Notes under the pieces: generated by a model
Seen by the model: the letters and a program-made list of their open reading frames with translations, nothing else
Told to the model about the DNA's origin: nothing
Databases searched by the model: none
Origin: Megaleporinus macrocephalus
Lineage: Eukaryota > Chordata > Actinopteri > Characiformes > Anostomidae
NCBI GenBank assembly: GCA_021613375.1
Contig: CM038706.1
Location: 22,510,866-22,574,865 of the forward strand
Length of the DNA stretch: 64,000 nt
Direction of reading: 5' to 3'
Made by a program: the position numbers and the translations under genes
Shown: positions 23,737 to 36,334 of the stretch, one piece after another
Layout of the letters: the number at the start of each line of letters is the position of its first letter
How positions within the stretch are numbered: the stretch's first letter is position 1

Positions 23737-25895
23737 AATTAGCAGGTTTAGTGCAGATGTCACCTGAAAAGAGTACGTCAGTAGCCAGAGAGCTCACAGG
23801 GTGGTAAAAGCCCCCCACCCTGCTGACAGGCCTCACTTTACACACACAGTCTCACATAAAGAGCACAGCAGCTTCAGAAGCCACACGCTGCTCACTTACT
23901 GAGACCCATACACACACACATAGAACTCAGAGACACAAACTTGCGTATGTGTGTGTGTGTGTGTGTGAGGGCTATCTTTGTGTACAGTTTGTGTATAGGG
24001 TATTAGTTTAATTGTGGCTATTACATTTGGAATTATAGTGCTGACATCATGGTCGTCACAAGATCTCACATCTCTGAAATGTTAACTTTATAACTTTAGA
24101 GAAGCAAAAATGTTTTAGACTGTAGTTGCAGGTGCATTTTCAACTGTTCTCTGATGTCCAAGGTATGTGGCATTCAGGGCAGAGAACAGAGTTTTGCACT
24201 CCTATTTACAATAGTCTGACATGGTCTGAGAATGAAATGAGCTCCTTTCATTTTTTTTACTAAGCTGATAAATAATTTAATGAGCTCTGATCTGATTTGC
24301 TGGTTTACCGTGAGATACTGTGATGATCACCCAGAAGCAACATGCCAAAAAAAGTTAATAAGCTCAGTCCTAATACTATTGGCTGTGATAATGTTAGTTA
24401 CTTGAAGCTTGCTAGTAGCTGACTTGCTTTTCACAACAACAAAGTACATGTAAGTTATTAGCTCACTAAGATGATCTGCTTCAATCTAATAAAGTAGATA
24501 AAATCTCACAGCATGGCTGCTTCTTAAAGGTTACTGTTGTGATTGTGATGCTAATAAAGGTGGAACTGCTCCTCTTCTCAGGCTCTTCTGTGTCAAACAC
24601 TGAATGGAGCTGCTCGATATTCTCCACAGTTTGGGAAACGTGTGGAGCAAACTAACACCTTTGAATTAAAGTTGTCCAGGATGTTCTTGGACACATGTCT
24701 GAAGTTGACCTTCTATTCACCAGCTTGTTTTGCTCATTTTCCATTCCACCTTAAATGGTGGGTGTGTTTTGATTAAGAAGCCTGCCTCATTTAGAGATGA
24801 ACATCCATCAACCATCAGCCAGCCCCCTGAAAAGAACATGAAAAATTACCTTCACAGCCTGACACAATAGATTCCCCCACCCTAGTCCACCATTTCCATT
24901 CCTGTTGCTCTGTTGTTATTGTTGCACTAGGCTAGAATTTTAGCTGGTGTTAATTTTGGGGGTGTCATAATACTTAGAATTTAGATTTGGCTGAAACAGC
25001 ATTCCATATTTATCTGTGCTGGTGTAAACAAAGTTTTCCATTCTATTTCATCTTTAAATATAGTAAGAATTTATTCCAGTTCTAATTTAGAACCAGTTCT
25101 TTGAGTCCATTTATTATTAAATGTTTCCTAAACATAACCAGAAGCTAGTGTTTTCAAACAGGCTAAACTACACAGGATGAAAGAAGTTTTAATATGGCAG
25201 CTGCTATTAGAATATTTGATGTAAGAAAAGAGTGTGTGCTATATCTATTGCATTAGAAAATTAGAGAGCCGGTAAACAACAGAGCAGAGTGCAGGCCAGA
25301 GGCGGAGTGACAGAATGTTGGTGTTGGTGTGTAAAGTTGAAGTGTGTGTTTTTGTACAGTGTGTGGAGGCAGGTGCAGACAGAGCACTGAATCAGCTCTT
25401 TGTGTCCGGCCTGTTTTAAAAGCACTCCTGCCCAATCTGTCTCTTTCTCTTCCTCCCGGCCTCTTCCTCTCCTTTCTCCCTCGCTTTCTTTCTCTCGCTC
25501 GGCCTGCCTGTGGGAAGTTAGGAGTGAAAAAGTTAAAACAGCAGTTCAAACAGTGGCAGGTCTGTAGTGCAGGCAGACAGAGTCATAGATCTGCAGAGCA
25601 CGCCGCAGTTCATCTATCACTGACACACACACACACACACACACGCACAGACACACACACACCTTTAAGAATGTCTTTCATTGTTTTAAAGTTCTAAACC
25701 CAGATGACAGCAGTAAGTTAACGTTGCCATGGTTTTGGGAAAGACAATTAGATTTCTGTGTGTAGAAAAACAACTCTAGAACTCACAAACAAACCTACAG
25801 CCTGACCCACATCCTGCTCAGAAACCAAGGAACTACTTTAGAAGGTCCAGAAGAGATAAACACAGTGTCAAGCAAAGACTATATAAAAGACTGTA
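22991..25895. other. intergenic with several short microsatellites
   Basis: CT then CA runs at 23574-23616, GT runs at 23702-23736 and 23949-23968, and a CA run at 25622-25662. 25430-25520 is a TC-rich pyrimidine tract. No coding gene recognised. Confidence 0.55.
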
Positions 25896-26235
25896 TACAC
25901 TGATCAGCCATAACATTAAAACTAAGTTCTATTTACAACACTTTGCTTATTTCACAAGCTCCACTTACCATATACGTGGATTAAACTTTGTTATTCCCCA
26001 TAGAGCAGGTAATATTTGGGTAGTGGATGACTTTCAGCAGTGCAGTAACACTAACATGCTGGTGGTGGTGGTGTTTTAGTGTGCGTTGTGCTGGTGAGTG
26101 GATCAGATACAGCAGTGCTGCTGGAGTGACACCTCAGTGACTGAGAGTAGTCCACCAATGAAAACCATCCAGCCAACAGTATCCTGGGGGCAGCTGTTAG
26201 AAATAGAAAACATCTCTATGCCACTCTTCAGTCAG
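25896..26235. repeat. interspersed repeat, copy B
   Basis: Starts with ACACTGATCAGCCATAACAT and shares CTCCACTTACCATATACG, TAATATTTGGGTAGTGGATG and AGTGGATCAGATACAGCAG with copy A at 12165-12600. It is shortened in the middle. The left terminal motif is the end I associate with this otophysan repeat. Confidence 0.75.
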
Positions 26236-27384
26236 TGTGAAACTGGTAAGGTGAAATACATGTTACTGGAGCCAGAAGTTTGTGCAGTAAATGCTAAATA
26301 GCTCTGAGTGTCTTTTTTTCTGTACACTACTATTATGCTCTTAAGCAGGGTGGTTCACCCCAGGCTGCTCCACAGATGCTGTATAAACTGCTCTGAGACC
26401 CTGCCTAGCAGGAATAATGCTGAAACATAATCACAGCCCTTAAACACCTCCATAACCGCCGTTCACCACAGGTCAGCACAGCCAGTTCTGTAGCAGCATT
26501 GTGAGGGTGCATATGTATGTGTGCATGTGCAGCAAAAAGCCAGAGCCAGAGAAAGAAAGTGAGGGAGTCTTATTCACAGCTGTAGAAGTTAATGAGCAGG
26601 AGATTAATTGTTTGAGGGCCGGTCAATCCTACACCCCTTTGCGTCTGAATGGAGTCCAGAACAGTTTGAGCGCCATCTGGGAAAAGTATTGTTTTCACTG
26701 GTGAGGACTCAAAAGAACCTAATCTTTATTCAGGCTCGATATGGGGTCACACACGCGCATGCCTTTGCTTTGCACTGTGTCTTATACAAATACAATCTGC
26801 AGACATTTTTTTCTGTCCACATGTGGTTTTATGTGCCGAAGGCAATTAGAATCTTTTATTTATATGATGTTTTAGGGCTTTAATAGTGTTTGCACTACAT
26901 AACAAACTCTTTTATTTAAGCAAGTGAGAAAATGTTGGTTTTCCATGATGTATGGGCCCTTCTAAACCAGACGTACCCTGCTTTGCCTTCCCATATTGTC
27001 CTAAACATTGAATTAGCTTTTGATATAACCTTACATTTGTTATTTAGCTTTGTTAAAGCACAAGAGGCTGAGCACTATTGTTATGCATAACACAAAGTTC
27101 AATTTACTATTAATATTAATCACCATAAAAACACAAACAAGCAAAGCAGTTTTTAATATTCGGGTGTTTTCCTAAAAGCGTGGTGTTACATGAGCATATT
27201 GAATATTTTACAGTGGCTTCACACATGGTTTGAAAGGTTCTGAAGAAATGTGCTGACCCAGGGATTAAAAGTAGAGGGTGGGTTTAAATACTACCAGGTG
27301 ATCTGATTTGTATAGGCATATACTCTACTTGAATTTAGCTACCATGCCATATGCAATAATGCATTATTTTTTACTGTGTCACGT
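26236..27384. other. intergenic, nothing certain
   Basis: 26590-26720 is of higher complexity (GAGATTAATTGTTTGAGGG and GAGCGCCATCTGGGAAAAG) and might be conserved regulatory DNA. There is no coding evidence. Confidence 0.35.
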
Positions 27385-28015
27385 TTTCATTCATTCACAT
27401 ATGAAATAAAGCATATTGTCGCTGTCCAATGAAAAACGTGTATCTCCAGATTTGTCAATTTACATTTTTCTACATCATTTAAACATGACAGCTGCTGTTT
27501 ACACTGTGTGAACATTTCATGATGAACGGACCAATAGAAATGCTCCAAAAAGTGGTTCCATTGACTTACATTGAAAGTAAAGACAGTTTTGTCCTCTCCT
27601 GTAAAGTTGCCATTTTAGAGATTGTCATTGGACACCGAGGATATGTTACTAGCAGCTGTCTCTGTCTCTCCAGAACTGGAGCTGGCCCTGGGGTGTGTAT
27701 AGGCTATTTGGCTACAGCCACAGGTCTTTTGTCGGTAACCATGGTAACTTTTTTTTATTGAGAAAATAATTTTTACGAATTATGAATAGATGAATTATGG
27801 GCTCATTCAACTACTGGATATTTTATGTTGAACGTATTACTGCCTCATCCTTTCCTCAGCCACTTAGTGACTTTTGAGAATCCAAGAAATATAAATAATT
27901 TATTATTAGCTTTAATTATTTTCTATATTGGGTGGTACATAGTTTACCACAACTTCACTCACCATGAGAGGCTACTGTATGATTTTCTGACACTGGAGGA
28001 ACGCTTAACATATTA
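27385..28015 (+). repeat. two-copy dispersed repeat, copy with MITE insertion
   Basis: Sequence on both sides of the MITE at 27416-27641 is homologous to 38885-39268. Shared words include ATGAAATAAAGCA/ATGAGATAAAGCA, CTCCAGAACTGGA, GCCTCATCCTTTCCTCAG/GCCTCATTCTTTCCTCAG and TATATTGGGTGGTACATAG/TATATTGGGTGCTGCATAG. Its own nature is unknown. The weak open frame over 27825-28013 is not conserved. Confidence 0.75.
27416..27641 (-). mobile_element. TA-flanked MITE, family M, copy 2 (226 bp)
   Basis: TA at 27414-27415 and 27642-27643. The left TIR TTGTCGCTGTCCAATGAAAA pairs with GTCATTGGACACCGAGGA at the right. Interior words (TTTCATGATGAACGGACCAA, TTACATTGAAAGTAAAGA) are the inverse of copy 1. 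Its insertion site can be compared with the uninterrupted paralogue at 38.9 kb. Confidence 0.88.
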
Positions 28016-28271
28016 AAATATAATGAAGTATATTGCGGGATACAGCATGTAGTCCCCACAAGGAGGAAATACCCCCACACCGTGAGCGTATGAACAGGTT
28101 CTGGTTCCCACAATGTGGCATAAATGTGGTGAACACATGCAAACACACACATATGAAGGCATGAGTAGCAGTAAAGCTGTAATGAATCCCTGTAAGCCTG
28201 CTTCCCCTGGGTTTACATCAGAACATCTATTCTGCTCTCTCTCTGACCCAGGAAACGAGCAGCTCACTTAA

Positions 28272-28279
<8 letters not shown>

Positions 28280-28307
<28 letters not shown>

Positions 28308-28335
28308 CTCTCTCTCTTTCTCTCTCTCTTTCTCT
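28280..28335. repeat. CT microsatellite with TTTC interruptions
   Basis: CT-rich run directly left of a GT-containing stretch. Confidence 0.9.
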
Positions 28336-28448
28336 GTATGCCTGTGTGTGTGAACGTGTGAACATTTTTTCACCCTTTTCCTCACCGGCTTGCTGGAACT
28401 CATTTTCACTCTCATCTAAACTCCTTTATGCCCAGTATCTCATTTCAT

Positions 28449-28469
28449 CACACACACATACACACACAC

Positions 28470-28516
<47 letters not shown>

Positions 28517-28536
28517 TGCACACACACACAAACAGG

Positions 28537-28570
<34 letters not shown>
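28449..28570. repeat. CA microsatellite, compound
   Basis: About 55 CA units interrupted by CATA, ACGC, AAACATGC and AAACAGGCAT. A CTT/CCT tract follows at 28700-28742. Confidence 0.95.
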
Positions 28571-28572
<2 letters not shown>

Positions 28573-28742
28573 TCTGCTCTTGGCATCTCATCTCGCTGGG
28601 CCGTGCAGGGTTTAGAGGAGTGTATTGCTCGCTCACCTTTGAAGTGCTAATATCTTCTCACTGGCTGCTACCTGGCACACACACTGTCTCTTCTCCTCTC
28701 TCTCTATCTTCCTCTTCTTCTTCTCCTTCTTCTCCTTCTTTT

Positions 28743-29940
28743 CCTGGTAAAGCTCCTATAGTTATACAACCTCTGTCTAAATATGTGTCCATTAAAGAGC
28801 GTTCAATAATCCAATCAGTATCAGAATGAATTTAAATTCTTTCATTTTAATTCTGATTAGAATGGCTTTTCACAGGATGTTTTTTTTCCTGCATGTTTGT
28901 CCTCCATCCAGCAGCTTGACAGAGACCGCTACCTGTCCTCCTTTTGAACTACATTGAATAAAAACTGCTTTTCGTCACTGATGTCTTGTTTTACTCATCA
29001 ATGGCTCATGTACCTGCCAAATGAAATTTGTTTATTGGCTTTAACTTACAATCATGGCATTACAGGTCACCCATGAGCTAATTTGTTGGCCTTGTTGCCA
29101 ACTGCAAGGTCAATTTTGTCTAGTTTCTATGACTTGACCCTTACGCAAGTGATGTACATGCCAGAGAAAACATGCTTTCAGAGTCTTCGGTACAGCTTAA
29201 GGTTTGGTCCTGTCATCAGCTAGTTTGTGGCTGAGAGTTTGAGAGAGTACCATAGGCTTCTCTCAGTAAGATGCAAGCCAGTGTCAGGGTTTCTCAGGGT
29301 GCCCTCGGCATGCCTGGAGCAGGGGCCCAGATTGTACAATTCAAAATCCTAAAGGAAACTAAACAAAAAAATATGGACCTTAAAAAGAAACGCCATATAT
29401 GGAGCCAAAGAGACACCAGCTACAGAGACAGAATACAGTAATACAGAAGAAGAAAATAATGTACAGAGTTGCTACTGTTTAGCCTTTCCTCCATCTTGGA
29501 TTTTTATCCACCATGTGCACCCAACCATCTATATTTCTATTGGTTGGCGTGCCTTCACGTCAGAATCTACACACTAGAGCATCAGTCTCTAGTGAGTAGG
29601 CACCCCTTGTCAGTGGAACAGAATTGGCAGTGTCCTCCTAGCATGTTGAGCTGATAGCAGCAGTTCAAAAACATGCAGTCGTGCTTCATATGTCTCATAA
29701 GAAGCTTGTGCTAGCCTTCACCTTCCTAGACGTGGGGCAAAATGCCAAAAAAAGTTAACTGCAGACATATAGCATGATAAGTGAGGAAAACTATGCAAGA
29801 CAGTACATTTTAATTACAAGGCTTGCATTAGTGATTAAAAGCTTGCTGTGCAAAGATAAATATTAAACAAATGCGCTGCCACATATTGCTGCAGCTATTT
29901 TTTGTAATTCTTTTTTTGTGAATTTCGTACTGAATAAAAA
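28743..29940. other. intergenic, nothing recognised
   Basis: No gene, RNA or repeat recognised with confidence. Confidence 0.45.
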
Positions 29941-30030
29941 AAGAAATGCACCAAAATGAAAGATTTCTGGTTACATTGACCTACATTGAAAGTATGTAAA
30001 GGTATAATTCTGGAGATACAGGGTTTTATT
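29941..30030 (-). mobile_element. MITE family M, fragment
   Basis: AGAAATGCACCAAAATGAAA, then TTACATTGACCTACATTGAA and TTCTGGAGATAC, match the right half of copy 2 in the same order. Both TIRs are missing. Confidence 0.6.
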
Positions 30031-30749
30031 CCAACAGCAGCAAGATCATTGTATTGTCTGTTAAAAGATCTTGTGTACAAAACAACTAACTGTCCTCAGC
30101 ATATACCTGAACAGCTCCACTTTTTTTTGAGTTTTAGCATTAGCTCATCTGAAGGGGCCTTTTTGGCTCAAACGTCCTCATTATTAGACATAAAAACTGA
30201 AAATTGACTGCTTTAATTCTCAGTGGCTACAAGATTTCCATGGTGTAAATCAGAGGTATTTAATTAATGTCCAGTTTTCTTCAGGCCAAGGTCCGGACTG
30301 TCATAACTTCTAACTGTGTTATGATGCAGTGCCATATCCTGTACAATGAAGTAGTCTAGAATCAGCATCTTATACCATCAGCAAATGAAACACCAACACA
30401 TCACACATACCGTTCAGTATATTTCAGTATACTTACTGTTTAAATGCTGAACTGAAATGCTGAACTTAATAAATGCTTTTTTAATCACTTTAATTAAAAA
30501 CAAGAGCTACATTTAAAATGCTTTTGAAAACAGTGATTCAAAGTGTTTATTTATAATAAAAAAGGGAAATAATTTTTTTTTTGTCTTGTTAACTGAGTTT
30601 TACATCTTAACAGTTTATCTCCCTCTTGTATTCCTCCACACTTTTTCTTGTTTAGTGAAAGAAGTGAGCTCTTAGTTGTCCAGCCAGAACCTTAAATCTG
30701 GGCTGAAATTGTGTTAGGACCATTCTCACACACATATGAGATATCCGAA
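30031..30749. other. intergenic, nothing recognised
   Basis: AT-rich DNA. No support for genes or named repeats. Confidence 0.5.
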
Positions 30750-31005
30750 ACGTTCTGTGTGGAGTGTGCATGTTCTCCCCGTGCTTGAGTGGGTTTCCTT
30801 CGGGTACTCTGGTTACCACAGTCCAAACACATACAAATGCACGTTAGGTTGATCAGTCACTGTAAACTGCCAGTAGGTATGAGTGTGTGAGTTCAGGGTG
30901 TCCACGCCTTCGCCTGATGATGCGGGGATTGGCTTCAGCCGCCAGTGACCCTGACTATGTGAATAAAGCAGAAGATAATGGACTGGATGGATGGATGGAT
31001 ATGAG
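30750..31005 (+). mobile_element. 3' tail of an L2/CR1-like retroposon ending in a GGAT repeat
   Basis: GTGTGGAGTGTGCATGTTCT, CCCCGTGCTTGAGTGGGTTT, CCACAGTCCAAACACATAC and GGGATTGGCTTCAGCCGCC appear in the order typical of fish L2-like retroposon tails. The block ends with GTGAATAAAGCAGAAGATAA and GGATGGATGGATGGAT. The 5' part is missing, as expected for incomplete reverse transcription. No reverse-transcriptase frame. Confidence 0.75.
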
Positions 31006-32659
31006 ATACGTGGCTGCTTTTAATTAGCTTCACGGTCTCAGAACATATGAGATATTTTGGTTTGAAGCTGTCTGTGGGAAGTGTAAACATCTCTGTCTTA
31101 TCCATTCCAGGTTGAAAAGTTGTTTTTTGCCGTCGACTTTTCTTTTCTTAGAGCACGCCATCTGACTCGCTTTATTCTCCAACTGCTGCTTCTCGCATGT
31201 GTGCTCGCTGCACTCCCGAATCTGCACAGATCTGATTTTCTACACCATTTGTGTTTTTTTTTTGCATGTTTGCTTTATATATGACCAACATGTATATAAT
31301 CAGTATTCAAACAAGCTTGCACTGATCTTGTACATTATCTTCATTTTTGAATAATAATGAGAAATGATTTCCGATACTCTGTGCTCTTCCACGTTTTCCT
31401 CTGTGCCATTTTTTAGCACAAATGCTACAGCTGCTACCAGGTGGCCTGAGCTTACCAACACTGTAGTTTGTCAAGAATATGTTCAACAACCAATGAAACA
31501 AAACTTGTTCTATGAACAGCACAACAGTCAAAGTTCTGAAAATACAGAATTTAACTGAAATGTACACTCTTGTTTATGTACATTGAGAGTTTAACAAAAG
31601 GAGTTTTTTGAGTTAGCCTGAAATGACCATGATATACAATTTATTTTGTGCACTCCTTTTCTGAGGTGTAATGATCACCCCTTGTTCGGCTGATGGAACT
31701 CTGTGTCTGGCTGAAGTGTGTAATTACTGCACTCTGCTGTAGCAAGTGCAAAGCACACAGATATCTTGAGCTATAAGTGAAGCAGTGTAATAGATAGTAT
31801 TGACCGTCCCGGCACACATGAGCGTGTCACACTGCTTTATGAATATGGAGAACGGAGAGAGGCGGCTCCTTTGGACAAAAGCCCCCATTCTGCCCACATC
31901 AATAAAGATGACAAACTCCATTCACATCCTCCTTGCGGACTGCGCCACTGCAGCGAGAGGCACGGGTGGGGACGGTGGAGCGAGAGCAACGTCCGTTTAC
32001 ATTTGGCAGAGTCCTAAAAAGGAGCTGTCAATCATACCAGGACTGACTGATCTACTGGCTGAGTTTGAAAGCGCAGAGAGAGCGAGAGAGAATGAGAGAG
32101 GGCGAGAGAGGGAGGGAGTTAGCAGAGGGTAAAATAGACCGTCCATACATCCCTCGCCAAATATCAATCTTATAACTGCAGGGTCAGTCACCACGGCGAC
32201 CAAGGTCAAATGTGACATGGTTTGCTGTGGCCAACAAGCGGAAGAGAAATGTTTGACAGCAGTCTTCACACATGCCAAACTGCAGCTAGTTATGAAACAT
32301 GGTCTTGCTAGGACAAATAACATTTATGGAGAAAGCCACAAATCTTAAAAAGCCCATAACAAAAATAAGGTTACACCCTAGATACCCTGGGGCTGTACTA
32401 CACAACCTTTACCCAGATTTCAGCCTCAAGTGACACAATAACTTCAAACTTAACAGTTTTTAGCCTGGCTGAGACTGTGCTGGTCTACTTGAAGTTTTGG
32501 GACAGTAGGGAGCTGATAGTTGGGACAATTAAAAGAAATAGTGTGCGGGGGTGGGCTGGGGTGGGGGACAAACTACAAAAAAGGTGGATATACAAGTATA
32601 TACTGTTCAAGAACACCTCCAACAGCCAATAAAAACAGAGAAGAATATAGACAAATATA
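31006..32659. other. intergenic; 31.8-32.25 kb of higher complexity
   Basis: 31800-32250 is GC-richer (for example GGACTGCGCCACTGCAGCG and TCACCACGGCGACCAAGGTC) with a GAGA-rich segment at 32070-32120. Open frames here match no family I recognise. It may be regulatory or exonic non-coding sequence. Confidence 0.35.
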
Positions 32660-32888
32660 TTGCACTTTCCAAAGAAAAAATATCTCTAGAATGGCAACTT
32701 TACAGTCTCTACTTTTAATGTAAGTCAAGGGAACCAGAGTTTTTTCCAAGCTGTTTTGGAGCATTTCTGTTGCTCCATTCATTATAAAAATTTCACACAT
32801 TAAATGTAAACAGCAGCACATGTGTTCTAACTAAGTAGAAAAATAAAACTGGACAAAACTGAAGATATGTTTCATAGGACAGCAACGA
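32660..32888 (+). mobile_element. TA-flanked MITE, family M, copy 3 (229 bp)
   Basis: TA at 32658-32659 and 32889-32890. The left TIR TTGCACTTTCCAAAGAAAAA is degenerate; the right end is TTTCATAGGACAGCAACGA. The interior CTTTTAATGTAAGTCAAGGG and GAGCATTTCTGTTGCTCCAT matches copy 1 in the same orientation. Confidence 0.8.
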
Positions 32889-33734
32889 TATACCAAGTGA
32901 AAACAGAGAAATGTCAAGTTGTGGCACTTTAGTGTCTTTTTTGTTTCTGAGGTGCGAATTTTTAATTTATAATTTTAAACATTCCAAAATTCAAAGATTA
33001 TCAAAAGAATGTGAAATAGCAGCTGATGATTTGTCAAAGACATCTGTGTATTATATTGTAGAGATATCTACTGAAGTTAGCATGCTAACCAGCAAGGTCC
33101 GGCCGTCCCGTCCTGTAATACCACTTCATACCTCAAGAGGCGATAGTAAGTCATTGTAGCATTAAGTCAAATCAGTCCAACATGGGAGAAAGAAGTAGCA
33201 CTGCCCCAATGGCATTTGTAATATCTTGTCAATCATGTTGAAGGTCCTGCTCCCTGTTAGAACATTTAAGGAGAGGCAGCCAGTGAAAAAAGAGTAAACA
33301 AAACAATGACTGTAGCTATTTGCAAATGATCTTTATGACCAATGCACATCATCTGCCTCATCATCAGGTGCATCTCACCTGTTGTTGGTTGTTTATGTGC
33401 CCATCTATGGTTTGTGTGAAACTGAAGAAATCCCTAAGGACTTCCTCATTACATCAAAAACCTGTCATCCTTCATTCAGTCGACAGATGTGACATGATGA
33501 ATAAAATGTTCACACCCACTGAAAATGCTGCAGCCACAGGAGTTAAGAAGTTTTACAAGATATATTAAACATTTCTAAAATCAAATTCAAATTTTCAGAT
33601 TTTGGGTGAAATTATTTTCTACACATAGCTAGGTGTAGTAGGAACCTCGTTATAGAGAGAGCTGACATTGATATTGGAAATAGTCAATCAGGTTTTTAGG
33701 AGTGGCACTAGTGTGACTGCAAGCAGGATTTTAA
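32889..33734. other. intergenic, nothing recognised
   Basis: No repeat or gene identified. Confidence 0.45.
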
Positions 33735-33990
33735 CTAGATTTTATAAGTTTCACTTACCATATAGGGCCACTTTGAAGTACTACAATTACAGACTGTAGT
33801 CCTTCTGTTTCTCTGTATAGTTTGTTAGCCCCCTTTCACCCTGTTTTCCTTTGGTCAGTGTCACTGCTGGACTAAGAACAGTCCACCTACCAAAAATATA
33901 CACATTGACAGAGTCTTGTAGGCAGCATCCTATCACCACTGATAGGGTCAGCAGCAACAGTGTGCTGAAAGTGTTACAGTGATGTAAAAC
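33735..33990. repeat. interspersed repeat, copy C (internally shortened)
   Basis: Contains CACTTACCATATAGGGCCAC, ACAGACTGTAGTCCTTC, TGTTAGCCCCCTTTCACCC and GTGTCACTGCTGGACTAAG in the order seen in copy A. The GGTGGTGGTG/AGTGGATCAGA centre is deleted. Confidence 0.7.
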
Positions 33991-34282
33991 TGAATTAGCT
34001 TCCAGAAGTGTAAGGGGACCTCAAGATCGAAAATATTAATTGGTATATAATGTTGCTTTAACATTATTCTGTTTGAAGACATTGTTTGTAAGCCTTAAAC
34101 ACAGAAAGGTGAATTCTACTTGCCCACCTGTTCACCTGAGTTATTTAAACTCTTTTCTTCAGAGTGTAGATAACTCTTGCACAACACAGGAACTGATAAT
34201 CCTGCTCTTATCTGCTTCCTGCTTCCTCTTTATCACACTTTCAGCCATACACCCCCTTTGCTACCAATTAAAATGAACTTTC

Positions 34283-34287
<5 letters not shown>

Positions 34288-34326
<39 letters not shown>
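34288..34326. repeat. CA microsatellite
   Basis: About 19 CA units. A degenerate GA-rich purine tract follows at 34460-34630. Confidence 0.95.
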
Positions 34327-34327
<1 letters not shown>

Positions 34328-34639
34328 AGAAATCAGAGCCTTTCTTCTTTGTCTGTGTGTGGGGGGGGTACACGCCCACACTCATGCTTCCATTCATCTG
34401 TGTAACAGTGACCTGAAGTCAGCATCTAAACTGAGCAACCAGCAGCACAATCATACCAACACATGCAGAAAGAGAAAGAGAGAGAGAGATACAGAGGAAG
34501 AGCTATTGAGAATACAGACAGACGACATGCTTTAGAGCAAAGAAAGAGACAAAAAGAGACAGAAAGAATGAGTGAAATACAGAGAGAGGGATACAAAAAA
34601 GAGCGCTACAGAGAGAGGGAGGAAAAAAGCAAAGAGGCA

Positions 34640-36334
34640 GAGAATTTCTTTCAGAATTTCTTTAGGAATTATTTACAAAAGGTGGTAAGAAAACAAATGG
34701 CAGGGATTTGATAGTAAAGTCATCAACTAAACATTAATATAACACGCCCTATAACAGAACCTCTGAAGCTCACAATCCAGTCCAGTGAAACCACGACAAC
34801 AGAGCAAGAGCAAACCGTGAACTATGGGCAGACTTTATGCAGGAATTTCATTTACATAGTGTTGAGGTCAAAATCAAAAGTAAGTAGCTAGTATGGGTAA
34901 CATTAGCTACCAGTGAGCTCCAAGTATCTAGCAAAGCTAACAGAAAACCTTTAGCGTTTTACTTAGATTTTGCTGTCTGTGTCTATTTCAACGTTGCTCC
35001 TGATTATTATTATATCTCACTGTAAACCTGCAAATCAGCACAGAGCTCATCAAATTATTCATAAACTCAAAACAGATCATTTTATTCGAGAGCAAGGGTG
35101 TAGGTTTGGTATTAGTAGGGACACAACATCCCACCTCTAAACAACCCACCCCCACCCTCAATTTTTAATTACATATTTAATCTCAAACATAATATTAAAA
35201 CTAGACACTGTAAAAGTTAGAAGATTAATGAAAGCAAGCCTAAGGCTATCAGAAAAACAGTTTTGTATCCAACATTAACACTTTTATCGCTCAGTCTGTT
35301 CTAGAAATGTCCTGTTCATTTTTGAGGGAAATTTAAATATTGAGTGAACAGCATCTTATCAAATTAACTCATTCTAAAGTGTATTTTTAAACAAACTCAT
35401 GACGAAAACGATTTTTAAAGATTATCCTTACTGAACTCTAAGACTTCTCTATAATTTATAATTATGATCTCACCTGAAACCCTGAAGATGCACCTGTTTT
35501 CTCACCTGTCTACTCTACTTCTCTAGCTTGTTGCGGTGTTTCCTGCAGCCCTAACTAACTCATTAATGAAGACATTTTTACTATGATTTGATACATTTAT
35601 CTATTTTATGTGTACGTCTGCTAACAATCTGACTGATAGTCTACAGGTGGCAGAAGTAGCTTGCTGGTTAACGCCGGCTAATATGGTCATATATAACTGA
35701 GATTATGTTTCACAGTGGAAGGCTGGTGACGTTAGGTAGCAGGTTTTCATTTTGAATCCAGGTGACTACTGACTAGTTAATTTACTACTTAGCACTCTGG
35801 GTGGTGAAAAAGTTCCTGATGTCTCGATAACCTACAAATTACAAATTACAAACGAGATGGCGGGAAGAAAAATGTCATATGCAGTGCAATCCAGATAATA
35901 CAGGAACGTGAGCAAGTCATCTGAAAGTCTGTGCTTCATCAGATACCACTTTTCCTTTCAGCCTATCAAATGCTAGCGTGTCTAAATGCCATCTTGGAGA
36001 CACAGCATCTGGGAGGCACATTGGAATGATGTAATATGACTTGATGTAATACTCATTGGTAGGGACATTTTCCATACGTACTGTCCTTATGCAAACCTAC
36101 AGTTATGTCTTAAAGCCAAATCTCAGAGACCTCAGAGAAACAACTTAAAATACTGAATAAATACATTCTATGTATTTTTAGAACACACAGTTTCTTTTCA
36201 ACACCAGAAACACTGACTTTAATTCAGAACAAACACCATTCGCTTCTGTCATCAATCTGAAAGACTTCCAGATTGTATAACAAATTTAATAACTCTGTCT
36301 GTGCCACCACAAATTGGCCAAAACTCATTTACAG
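34640..36334. other. intergenic, nothing recognised
   Basis: AT-rich. Contains no credible gene or clear mobile element. Confidence 0.45.

Noticed and set aside
28428..28829. His/Thr-rich open frames at 28.4-28.8 kb
   Set aside because: Translated CA microsatellite.
31800..32323. Opposed open frames of about 110 codons
   Set aside because: No family recognised. The plus frame ends in a GAGA-rich tract and composition explains the openness.
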